64,000 bases of DNA from Terfezia claveryi (taxonomy: Eukaryota; Ascomycota; Pezizomycetes; Pezizales; Pezizaceae). Positions 54,629 through 64,000 of the stretch are shown here, piece after piece; within the stretch, counting starts at the first letter, position 1; each line of letters begins with the position of its first letter. The notes below the pieces were generated by a model. The model saw only the letters and a list, made by a program, of their open reading frames with translations, did no database searches and was not told the DNA's origin. A program made the translations under genes and the position numbers. The DNA lies in the NCBI GenBank assembly GCA_015179025.1, contig WHUX01000113.1, forward strand, positions 112,412-176,411, written 5' to 3'.

Positions 54629-57061
54629 TATCTATCCTTCTGACCACATCTAACCTTCTATTGTCATTTCCGCATCACTGTTCATCTATTTCGTTCTCTC
54701 ATGGTATCTATCTCCCAATCCTCTTTCCAGCAATTTTTGCCCTTGCCCCATATCCTTAACCTCTCTATCCTACAATAGCTCTTTAGGTATTCTTAATCTG
54801 ACACCTTGCATTTCTATCTTCTCTAACCTATGTTCGTCTTTCTGATGTTTCTTAGCCAAATCCCTGCATTTCTAATTTCCCCATCCTACAATAGCCCTTC
54901 AGATATTTTTAATCCGACACCTCGCATTCATAACTTGCCCTATCCAATAATTGCCCTTCAGATATTTCTATTCCTACTCATCACATTCTTTACTTGACCA
55001 TTATACACTCTGCATGTGCAAATGTTCTCCCTTTTAATCTGCGTTCCATTTACTAATTACCAAATATATCTTCCATAAACAAAAAAAAACCTTATTTACA
55101 GCAGAAGTTCTTTATGACCTCTAATACCAAGAACTGAAATCCAATGCAATGCATACTCTTTTCTCCCACCAAATTATATCTACCAACCTTCCCTATCCCA
55201 GCTTCTACTAAACACTTATATGAAATAGAAACACATGACTACATGCAAGCAAAAGATATACAGCTAATGAGATAACATAACTCTATAGAGATAATAGCCT
55301 TTAAACTGACATAGAAAAACCTATTCCATTAAACATTTGACTTCTTTAGTCACTTTCTGTGTCCTCTTAATCTATATCCCCTATCCCTGTCAATGCATCA
55401 TCAACCTCCGAGTATAATAGTCTAGCCAATTCTACTGATGAATCTCTCAGTAGACTCCCTTCGTAATGGCACTTCTTTACTGATACCTCTAATCTTTTAT
55501 ATGAGTGCTCTAGCTCCTTTCTCAATTCCGCCTCATATCGTGCTTTATCTTCGACTTGTAGTGTGTCAACTGGTTCTACTTCTACTATCCCTATGTGAGT
55601 TGCAATCTGATGTACCAAGTCAGCCTTAATGTTATTTACCATAAGGTCTTTTATTACTTTTAGATGAATCTCTTATATATTTATCAGCCTCTCATATATG
55701 CCTGTTTTGCGTTAGTCCCTTGTTCAACATTGTGCATCTATTTGTTGCTCTTTATTGGTTATTCTCAACTTATACCAGGCAGTTTCATATTTGAACTCCT
55801 GCATAACTGGATTACAATCTCCTGTCTCCCATGCTTTCAAACAGTGACATATTGCTGAGCCTACAAAGTATATGAAGATACTATTGATTCTATCCAGAAA
55901 GCCCAGGTCCCTATTCTTCTTCATTTTTGGGCCTTGGAAATACTATTGATATATTATATTAACGATCTCCTCCGCACGGAACCGTCCCCTAAACTCCTTT
56001 TTAGACATTAATATTAGTGTCAGATATTGGACTGGTGGTGTTTGCCATCCAACCAACTTACATCCCAAATACTTTGCCTATAGATAAATTGATCTCCATC
56101 TAGCAAGTACCTAACCTTTGTCTTCATACATTCCTTTGGTAACTGGCTAATACCATACACCCTTATGATGCTTGTCTGACATTTATACATTAGATGTGCC
56201 CTTGTTCGGGAATGAATACTTTTGAGCTGGTTCAAATCAGCAATCTAACGCCCCAAATCGGATTAGATGTCATACAAATATATCAACTACTCTTACTCGT
56301 TCTATCTGGTGAGGTCCTGTTTGTGCCTTATCTCAGGCATGCTGTATTAGCAGGAGTAATTTACCCGGTGTTAGCAAAGATTTCCTATAATATGTATAGT
56401 TGGTCACAATCTTTTGTGCGGTACTCGTAAAATATTGTAAAATGTTGGAAATAGCTGAAAAGGATTATATTCCTCTTCCAAAGCCCAACGTGAGTACAGC
56501 AGTATCAACAAAAGTTTCCACTTCTGATTCGGAATAACTTTTACTATCCTATATCAGAATTAGCTTATAATCTGACTAAAATATTACCTTTTTTATACAA
56601 ACCTTATTATTGAATATAATGTTATTTGTGAATACCACTACAGTTTCAACTGTTGGTTGTTGTTAAATCACAGTTGCTACAATTTGAGAGACCTTACATT
56701 TACGGCTTACCTGCCCAGTTGGCATAGTAGCTTACTGAGAGGTAGCTTGCTGGAAAGATGTTTTACGAGGTATTGCAGATGAAAAAGACTTGTGCAGAAG
56801 GTTTGTATAGAAATATTCCAATGCAAAGCATCTAATCCATTTCTTTGAGTATACAACTTACTAATTAAATCTCTCTCCAAAAAAGATTTAAAAATCTACC
56901 CTCCCTCCCCAAAAAAAAAAAATGGAAAAAAAAACTACAAATACAGATCACCTAGACAAAAAAAGAGCAGAAAAAAACAATGAACACAGATCATCTTAAA
57001 AAAAAACAAAAAAATGAATAGTTCTCTAACACAGACTCTCTTCTTTCAATGCATACCATTT
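54629..57061. other. decayed locus, minus-strand protein fragments
   Basis: Short minus-strand frames with protein-like composition are separated by stops: 55642-55367 (DKARYEAELRKELEHSYKRL), 55924-55724 and 56235-56020 (HLMYKCQTSIIRVYGISQLP). Their order and strand agree with the pseudogene at 57062-60560, so they may be its downstream part. 54629-55320 is pyrimidine-rich with diverged repeats of CTCTAACCT and CCCTATCC. No family is recognised. Confidence 0.35.
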
Positions 57062-58020
57062 TTAGATTAGATCCATCCAAACTAAATTGGCCATATTTAC
57101 TTCTGCCTCATGCATGGCTTGTTCTCTCACCCTACGTTCAGCTGGCAGAGCTCCCAGATCTTGTCTGGCTCTAGCTTGTACCACTGCTAAAGCACCTGCA
57201 GCGATCGGTCCCCTTTCTAGGAGCATTTCCCTGCTATTTTGTAGCTGGGAATCCAGTTCTTGCATAATGTTCCATACTAGAGAATCTGAATTATAAATTT
57301 CCTCAGCTAGGAACCTTTCTCTCTGCTTCTGCTTTATCTGATGTAGAGCTCTCTGCTACCTCTTAATTCGCTTGCGGAGCTTTAGCTTCTGCTCCTCAAA
57401 TGCTTCCATTGTCTATGGGAAGGTATGTTTAGCAAAGCTAGCAAGATTTTGACTCAATGAGTCAGAATCCTTAGCAGGGTCCATGTACTCCTCAGCTGCA
57501 TCCAGAAAGTCAGCTGCAAAGTATGCACCATCATCAGGGGGTGGGCTGTCTGCCACCACAGGCTCCAAAGCTAGATCCCTATACAGAATAACTTGTATCT
57601 GAATTGGTTTGTAGGAGTTTAGCTCTAAAAATACCTGCACCTCCTCGTCAGTTTGCAGACACATGGCGGGAGGGATTGTATTGGGTGGGTTGGGGTTGTC
57701 TAGTACTCCATAGACAGCCTGCACTTTTCTCCCAGCTGGGATACTTTCTCAAATCTTATCCACAATCTCCAAAAGGGATACCAACTTCAGAATTGCAATA
57801 TAGTTGCTTGGTATATTATCCTACTTATTTTGGCCATTTACATCTTGTACCTCAGCTCCCCAAGTTGGATCAAAAAGGAATAACCTTATGGGCTTTCGAA
57901 AACCCTCCTCAACGTTCTGGTCTGCATTCTGCCCTAGTATGTTAGCAAACCCCCCTGCATTAGCCCCTCCCCCAAACTGGATATCTAGAGCAATCGCAGC
58001 TAGGTTTGCTACTTGTGCTA

Positions 58021-60208
58021 CTGCATCTACTGGCGAACAACGGTCTTTGTCAGTTCTAAGACCAGGCCGCGCTTATGCAGTAAAGCAAGCTAGACTAGCA
58101 GTAAAGCAAGCTAGACTAGCAGTAAAGGTTCTAGTGTCTGATCACTATGAGAGAACTCAAACTGAGTTATAACGGTCCACTTTTTTGAAAAAAGTGCACT
58201 AGGTAACGCTAGGATTTACATCGGTTTCAACCACCTCATCCTCAGCCGCAACAATATATTCAACCTCTTCATCGGAATCCAACTCTTTCTCCCATTGCCC
58301 AACCACAAGATCAGGTAGCCCTCGTACATGCAGTTGATGGTCCTCATTACTAGTCGGACAAAGTGAAATACCAGTCTGCTTAAACGCCTTAATAATGGTA
58401 TCTCGCTTATGTTCATGAAGCTATAACCAGGCAGCTGCAACTGCATGTGTAATGGCAATTCGGCAATGCCCAATGCTAGTACCCTCAGGCTCATCCTCAT
58501 TTGCCAATGTTTCCTCCAGAATATCGCCAATTTTATCCTTTACTAGCTTGTTAATAATGGTATCCATTGGTTGTACATATCCAGTACAGCCATCTGGAAT
58601 ATATATAGCCGTAACATCCAACTCTTTCATGACTGTAAAGACTGCCTTAGACTTTTGTCCACTAAAAATATCTAATACAACCAATCGTTCAGGCTGAGGG
58701 AGATACATTCCAGTCAAATTCTTTGGAATCCCACATATATCATGCTTCAGCCAGTCTAATATAACGCTTTCATTACTATAAGCCGTAGGATTAAAGTACG
58801 TATGTACCTATGAACTATACTTTGTTTGTTCAGTTCGACGAGCTGTACTTTCTCTTGTTGCATGTCCATGGAAGATCAGGATTGGCTTGTATCGTAAATA
58901 TCCATCAGAACATGCCGTAAGCATTAAGGTTGCTTATCGTTTTGTCCATGAAACATGTTTGGAGTGAATGAGAACTGTAGTTGCACCTTTTGTATCATAG
59001 GTACGAGTTTGAAGAAACTCAAAAGGAAGTGGAGTTTGATCCATATTGTAAATATAATATGGTTGAAAGCGAGGAGAGGTAGATAACTCTGGGTTGACTG
59101 GTTGTGATTTCCGCCGTATTTCCTGTAGAAAGCTCTGAACTGCCGGAACCTTCTCTTCTAGTGTCTTTTGAGCTACTTTTGTTTTAATACGCCAAGAGAT
59201 ATTCCATCGCTCTCTAAACCCATTGAACCATCCAACAGAAAAATGACATCGATATGTCACTTTATTCTGCTCATCATGATCCACCTGTTCCGGATAAAGC
59301 TGTTGAAAGATCTTTTTTCCCTCTCGTATAAACCATCGCTGTCCTACTGGCTTTCCAAGGGCACGTGTTGCTAGAAATTTCGTATGTAGTGCTTGTTCCA
59401 TTTGAGGCCATTGTCCAACTCGTGCCCTTTCTACATTCCTTGATCCCTTCTGTGATCCGACGATTTTATCTTCCTGCTTTATCCATGCTTGTAGCATGGA
59501 TCTTGAAACCCCCAATTGCTCCGATACCCCTACAACCGTTAGCTATGCATTTACCAGGATATATTTACAATCCTACTTACATCTTGTTCCATGTCTACTA
59601 CTATTATTATTAACCATAGTAATAGCACGTAGTTTAAACTCTCTAGTCCAAGACTTTCGCGTCTTCTTCTGCGTCTTTCTTGATTTCTTAGTAACCTTTG
59701 ACACATTCTCATCCACCCATTCTGAGGCCACATCCACTCCTTCATCTCTATTCACTTTCTTAGGCTTCCGTCAATTTAACGAGGTAAGACTGCGTGGCTG
59801 TAAGGCTGTTGATTTTGCTTTGGGGCCCGGTCGAACTCTTACTTTTGCTGAAGACATCATTATTAGAGAGCAGGTGTTAATAACAATTACTTGTTCAAAA
59901 AAGTGGACTGTTATAGCTAAGTTTACATAGTAGGTATTTATCATCCACCTATTTTTGCGCTCAGATACTCAGTTTGCATGGTATCATCCACGTATTCTTG
60001 CGCTTGGATGTGCACTTTTTTCAAAAAATGTGCACTTTTTTCAAAAAAGTGGACTGTTATAACTCAGTTTGAGTTCTCTCATAGTGATCGGACACTAGAA
60101 CCTTTACTGCTAGTCTAGCTTGCTTTACTGCTAGTCTAGCTTGCTTTACTGTATAAGCGCGGCCTGGTCTTAGAACTGACAAGGACCGTTGTTCGCCAGT
60201 AGATGCGG
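58021..60208 (-). mobile_element. pogo-like DDE transposon, copy 2
   Basis: 2188 bp, TA on both sides, terminal repeats as in copy 1 with one changed base at the left tip (CTGCATC for CCGCATC) and a partial duplication GTGCACTTTTTTCAAAAAA in the right repeat near 60010-60047. The transposase lies on the minus strand. Confidence 0.95.
58199..59860 (-). pseudogene. pogo-like transposase, copy 2, inactivated
   Basis: Same domain order as copy 1. Here the stretch 59515-58934 is open (GVSRSMLQAWIKQEDK through NMDQTPLPFEF), while stops follow near 58934 (CAA to TAA), 58808 (GAG to TAG) and 58421 (TGG to TAG). The intron acceptor CAG seen in copy 1 reads CGG. Positions broken in one copy are intact in the other, so the ancestral protein was about 535-540 residues. 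Confidence 0.85.
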
Positions 60209-60609
60209 TAATGCGTGCCTGCGCTCTGTATCTCTTGCCTTTTTAAGGACATCTTGCAAAATCTTGTTAAGAGTAGTCTCGGCTGCTCTTTTAATTAGTG
60301 CTGCCCTATTTTGGATAAGTATACTTCCAGATATAAGGAGCCCAGTCTCCTGCTAGGCGTAGGTTTTGAATTGACCCCAGAGGGTATTCCCAGCCTACTG
60401 TTACTCTGTTATCCCCTGTGTTCATGCCCACCTCTTGACTCCATTCCTCCAGTTTAAGTACTGGGGATCATTCTCCCTCTATCCCAATAGTGCCTTTGCT
60501 TGGCTAACTTCTTGTGCTGCAGATAGTATTTGGATGAACTACATTGGAATTTTAAATACCCTCGTTGGAAACTATGCTTTAGAAATACTTACGTTATATA
60601 TATTAGGTG

Positions 60610-60857
60610 TATCAGGAAAGAAACTAGTTTGTCTCCAGTGTCTTTAGAGACAGTAATGCCACTGGAGACAAGATGTATCTCCACGATTGGCAAAATGTCT
60701 CCTGGTGTCTCCTGGAGATACTAGGAGACATTAGGAGACACATAGGAGACACTCAGGAGACACCCAGGAGAGATAAAAGATACAAATGACATTAGAGACA
60801 ACCCTGTCTCCTGGAGATACCACCTAGCATCCCGATGCCACTTTTTTCTTGCTGATG
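60610..60857. mobile_element. MITE M4, GGAGACA subfamily
   Basis: The same length (248 bp) and layout as M2 at 7917-8164, with ATCAGGAAAGAAACTAG at the left, TTTTTTCTTGCTGATG at the right and many GGAGACA motifs. Flanks are TG and TA, so one side has probably mutated. Confidence 0.8.
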
Positions 60858-61690
60858 TATTATTCAAATGGAAAGTTGTGATGGTGGAAAGGTATTGTGA
60901 TGATGGTGAGAGGTATTGTGAATAGCTGCTGAGAATAATTGATTTACAGATCTATGGGGGTATTTATGGACTCTATGAAGTTGGACATAAGAGTAGGCTA
61001 TATTTACTTAGTCGGCAATCAATATGGTCAGTCACTCCAGTTCTGTATGGCCTGCATAAGGCTATGACCTTTATGTTAATTATTGGATATGTTTGCTTTA
61101 AGCGGTCAGCAATCTACATAGCTATCTATGCCTGCATAAGACTATAACCTTTTTATTAATATCTAGCTATGAACAAACGACTTTCAAAAGCCCTCCAACC
61201 TTGTAAGTTAGAATCTGAGTGTACTACATACTTTCTGTTATGTGTAGATATTGTTGTGACAGGCACAATAGTGAAATACAAATAACCATGGCACAATGGA
61301 AAGTATGCAATATATATAGATTCCAACTTATAAGGTTAAGTCATTTACACAGATGCTACCAACTATAAAGACTTGAGTTATTTGGTAGCGCTATCCCAAA
61401 TCTAAGCCTGTTTGGAAAGCAGCTTATACGCTTTCTAGTAAATTTCCTAAGTCAGAAAGACCTAGAACATTGCATATATATATAATAGCACTAAATATAA
61501 ATAACTTATTTAGAGCCACTATATCAAGCCCCTGATACAGAAGTCATCCGACTACTTAAGTTGGAATCTAAGTATGCTGCAAATATGCTGTTGTCCCGTA
61601 GATCTTTATAATACTTAGCAGTATATGCCACTAACATCAATTCCTTCTCAATTGGGTATGAGACTAGCAGCCATACATATTGACTATAGC
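60858..61690. other. AT-rich region without recognised features
   Basis: Repeated phrases such as GCCTGCATAAGRCTATRACCTTT (61052 and 61131) and ACTTAAGTTGGAATCTAAGT suggest old duplication. No gene is seen. Confidence 0.4.
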
Positions 61691-62260
61691 TGTCACAACT
61701 GTCCTTTCCTAGCCAGGTTTGAGAGTCAGACAGGATTCCGTCCGACTCTCGTTATTGTTGGTTGATATCGTTGTTATCTCTGTTCCCGAGATAAGGGGTC
61801 TCGGGAACCTTATTCCTTCCGGTGGCCTTGGCCAGGAAGGAAGCCTGTATATATAGCTTGCTCTCTCCGCCCTCTCGTTAGATCCCCATCCAATGTCTTG
61901 TAGACCCAATACAGGACCTTGCTTCCTCCAGCGCTTGTGCACCTCCCTTGTGCACATCCTTGTCTCGAACAAACAACTCTGCAGTACAGCTGCCTCCCTT
62001 GACACACGCGGCAACTGCCTCCGCGTGTCTCGTGTCTCTTGTCTCTTGCCTCTTGCCTCTTGCCTCTTGCCCCTTGCCTCTTGCCTCTTGCCCTTGCCCC
62101 CGTCTCAGTCTTCCCCTGGTCACACATGTAGCGTTCCTACATGTGTCTTACCCTAGCCTTTCCCCCGATCACACACGTAGCGCTCCTACGTGTGCGATTG
62201 CCCCTTGCCACTTCCCCGGCGTACCCCTTGGTCGCCTTGTCCCCCAGAGCCCTCGTTACA
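61691..62260 (+). repeat. 5' LTR of the second gypsy element
   Basis: It runs from TGTCACAACTGTCC to GAGCCCTCGTTACA. Features: the 30-bp hairpin at 61721-61750, a TATATATAG box near 61850, the heptamer TCTTGCC repeated at about 62036-62095, and two palindromes, ACACATGTAG/CTACATGTGT (62122-62146) and CACACGTAG/CTACGTGTG (62172-62194). Both palindromes have counterparts in the other LTRs. Confidence 0.9.
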
Positions 62261-62291
62261 CTATGTTGGATCTTTCAGACCAACCGGTACG

Positions 62292-63412
62292 ATGTCCGCG
62301 AACATTCCACTACCCACCGATAGATTCGCAGCCTGGAGGGCGACTCCGATCCCATCAGACCCGACAGAACTATCAGCATACCGACGAACTGTGATCGAGA
62401 TATTCACAGATACTTATGCCATCGGCGAACAACAAGGAGCGGACCTTCAGAAAGCCGAAAGGTGAATCCGAGAAGCTGAAGATGAAATAACCCTCCTCCG
62501 AGAAGATGCAGCAGAGGACAGGATAACCATCCGGAGACTGACTCGCCCTTTGGACCTGACCGATGGTCCAAAAAACCAGAAAACACAAGACCTACCCACC
62601 CCGCCCAAGTTTAATGGGGACTGGGGCCGGCTATGAGCATGGAAAAACTCTGTGCAGATAAAACTCTCTGGGGACTCGGCGAAGTTCCCCACCATCCACC
62701 ACCAGCTCTCATACGTCTATGGCCTACTGGAGAGTAAGGCCATGGACCAGGTACAGCCCTTCGTCAAGGCCACGGGATTGATCTGGTAGACATCCCAGCA
62801 CTAATGGCAATCCTGGACCGAGCCTTCGGAGACCCGGATCCTAAAGGAACCGCCAGCAGGGCCCTGCGAGACCTCAAGCAAAAACACAACGAACTGTCAG
62901 CCTATGTCGCTGAGTTCTCCAGGCTAGCAGCAGAGCTCAATTGGAATGACGAAGCCAAGCTCGATCAGTTCAAAGACAGGCTTACCTTCGAGCTGAAAAA
63001 GGCTCTGGTTTACTGCCCACCGACCAAGGCCCTGGAGGGACTTATTGAACAAGCTAGCTGGGTGGAACAGCAGACAGTGGCACTCAGAGCCCCCCAAAAG
63101 ACACTCCCGACATCGACTCCCCGTACACCATTTCTGACAGCACGCACCCAACAACAACAACCCACACCAGTCAACAAGCCTGCACACCCCTCCCTGGTAG
63201 CGGGTGGGGCTGCCCCCATGGACCTGTCAGCAGGTAGACCTCGTCTTACCCAGGAGGAAAGGGACTGTCGCCGCACTCAGGGTTTGTGCATTGCATGCGG
63301 AAAGGGGGACCATTTTATCGCGCCATGTCCCCTCCGCAAGAATCGCTCCCTGGCCATACATACGGTGTCCGAGACCCCAGAGGAGTCGGGAAAAGCGGAG
63401 TCCCTTGCCTAG
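62292..63412 (+). pseudogene. gypsy gag, lightly damaged
   Basis: It starts at MSANIPLPTDRFAAW. A coiled-coil region with EAEDEITLLREDAAEDRITI precedes a capsid region (TPPKFNGDWGRL, QIKLSGDSAKFPT, LLESKAMDQVQPFVKATG), continues in a shifted frame from about 62780 (ALMAILDRAFGDPDPKGTAS), and ends with the CCHC zinc knuckle CIACGKGDHFIAPC. Defects are TGA at 62463, TGA at 62634 and one frameshift near 62780. Gag forms the virus-like particle of the retrotransposon. Confidence 0.85.
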
Positions 63413-63438
63413 TTGCTGACACTAGCAAGGGACCTATC

Positions 63439-64000
63439 ATGGGTCATTTATCTTTGTCTGCGTTTTCCTTGCCTGCATCTATGTCTGTTGATGAATCTCA
63501 CTTGTTTGGCGAGCATTTTGTAGTACCAATAACTGTTAAATTCAATAGTAAAACAGTGGTAACATCAGCTCTCATAGATTGTGGTGCTTCGGGGATAGCC
63601 TTCATTGATCAGACCTTCGTCAGTAAAAACTCCATACCAACCTCCAAGCTAAAGACCCCCTGCCTTCTTGATGTCATTGACGGCCGCCCTATCTCTTCTG
63701 GGGCTATTACCCATCTCGCGTGTCTGCCCAGTGCCATTGGAGACCATTCGGAGGACCTCCCAATGTTCGTAACCAAACTAAAATATCCAATTGTCCTTGG
63801 GATCCCCTGGCTCAGAATGCACGATGTGTCAGTCAGCTTCGGCTCTTACACCTTGCAATTCAACAGCCATTATTGCAGAACAAACTGTGGAGGTCCAAAA
63901 ATCACCGTCACGGGGCTATGTGCATTACCACCCCCGATAATCCACCCAACCCAGGTGGTACACCAGCCCGCGCACATCAATGCTGCTCACTGCCCTGCTC
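63439..64000 (+). CDS. gypsy pol, protease region, partial
   Basis: An open frame runs from at least 63409 to the window end, overlapping the end of gag in a different frame, so pol may be reached by frameshifting. The first Met is at 63439 (MGHLSLSAFS). ALIDCGASGIAFID carries the retroviral-type aspartic protease signature (Asp-Cys-Gly-Ala), followed by PIVLGIPWLRMHDVSVSF, the typical flap-to-helix segment of gypsy proteases. Reverse transcriptase should follow beyond the window. Confidence 0.85.
   Translation, partial: MGHLSLSAFSLPASMSVDESHLFGEHFVVPITVKFNSKTVVTSALIDCGASGIAFIDQTFVSKNSIPTSKLKTPCLLDVIDGRPISSGAITHLACLPSAIGDHSEDLPMFVTKLKYPIVLGIPWLRMHDVSVSFGSYTLQFNSHYCRTNCGGPKITVTGLCALPPPIIHPTQVVHQPAHINAAHCPA

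Larger units (their letters stand above)
57062..60560 (-). pseudogene. unknown protein gene, stop-riddled and split by a transposon
   Basis: One frame runs from about 60560 to 60209, is interrupted by the pogo-like element (58021-60208), and continues in register from 58020 to 57062 when the element and one TA are removed. The junction reads [20 protein letters not shown]. Protein-like segments follow: [57 protein letters not shown], then a coiled-coil-like QLQNSREMLLERGPIAAGAL. Stops occur near 60375, 60400, 57822, 57750, 57413 and 57350. At least some sit where Gln or Trp codons are likely. I do not recognise the family. The Met after the 57413 stop may begin a separate gene. Confidence 0.6.
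61691..64000 (+). mobile_element. Ty3/gypsy element, second copy, cut by the window end
   Basis: It starts with a 570-bp LTR and continues through gag into protease. Ends and gene order match the chromovirus at 48354-54623, but the sequence is much better preserved, and the LTR differs by containing the GAGAGTC hairpin and a (TCTTGCC)n run. The 3' part, second LTR and target duplication lie beyond 64000. Confidence 0.9.

Overview
The window reads as a repeat-rich, accessory region of a filamentous fungal genome, most likely an ascomycete. Short introns (45-68 nt) have GT/AG ends and CTAAC/CTGAC-type branch points, the host-like genes belong to fungal families (an HNH_2-type nuclease and a P-loop NTPase of the kind expanded in fungi), and the mobile elements are Fot1/pogo-like transposons, Ty1/copia, a Ty3/gypsy chromovirus and a LINE remnant. 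Several old elements carry C-to-T and G-to-A changes that turn CAA, CAG, CGA and TGG into stop codons. This resembles repeat-induced point mutation (RIP) or methyl-C decay. The species cannot be fixed from sequence alone.

Layout. 1-3390: gene-poor DNA with short tandem repeats and a recurring 30-bp hairpin. 3391-7217: a CACTA-like element containing a 62-bp hairpin array, which is itself split by a dead Fot1/pogo transposon. 7394-18774: a giant fold-back element (A) ending in CATCAG/CTGATR with long inverted arms; inside it sit two further fold-back elements of the same family (B and C), two small MITEs (M1, M2) and an unrelated insertion (D) carrying a palindromic 40-bp minisatellite. 18775-22130: AT-rich DNA with decayed MITEs. 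22455-25215: the best gene of the window, a three-exon, 878-residue P-loop NTPase. 25514-28137: tandem repeats plus copia and LINE remnants. 28203-28885: an HNH nuclease gene with a lost or repeat-replaced 5' part.

29996-32163 and 58021-60208: two copies of a pogo-like DDE transposon with 179-bp inverted repeats and TA target duplications. 37773-38396: a small two-helix membrane-protein gene whose last codons were replaced by a solo LTR. 38897-40970: a copia element with an intact gag-protease ORF but abnormal ends. 41851-44056: a fourth large fold-back element (E). 44100-48348: heavily mutated integrase remnant, a minisatellite and a polyA retroposon. 48354-54623: a full-length, inactivated chromovirus with 5-bp target duplications. 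55300-60560: a decayed unknown gene split by the second pogo-like copy. 61691-64000: a second, better preserved gypsy element that runs off the end.

Only three or four loci look like possible host genes. The rest is a layered record of transposition. Several insertions can be read from empty sites inside this same window: the CACTA-like element against 35183, M1 and M2 against the opposite arm of A, the copia and retroposon insertions inside minisatellites, the solo LTR inside a gene, and the pogo copy inside a reading frame. The most unusual material is the CATCAG fold-back family: 2-bp target duplications of variable sequence, subfamily-specific subterminal motifs, and two copies (B and C) whose central segments are inverted relative to each other.
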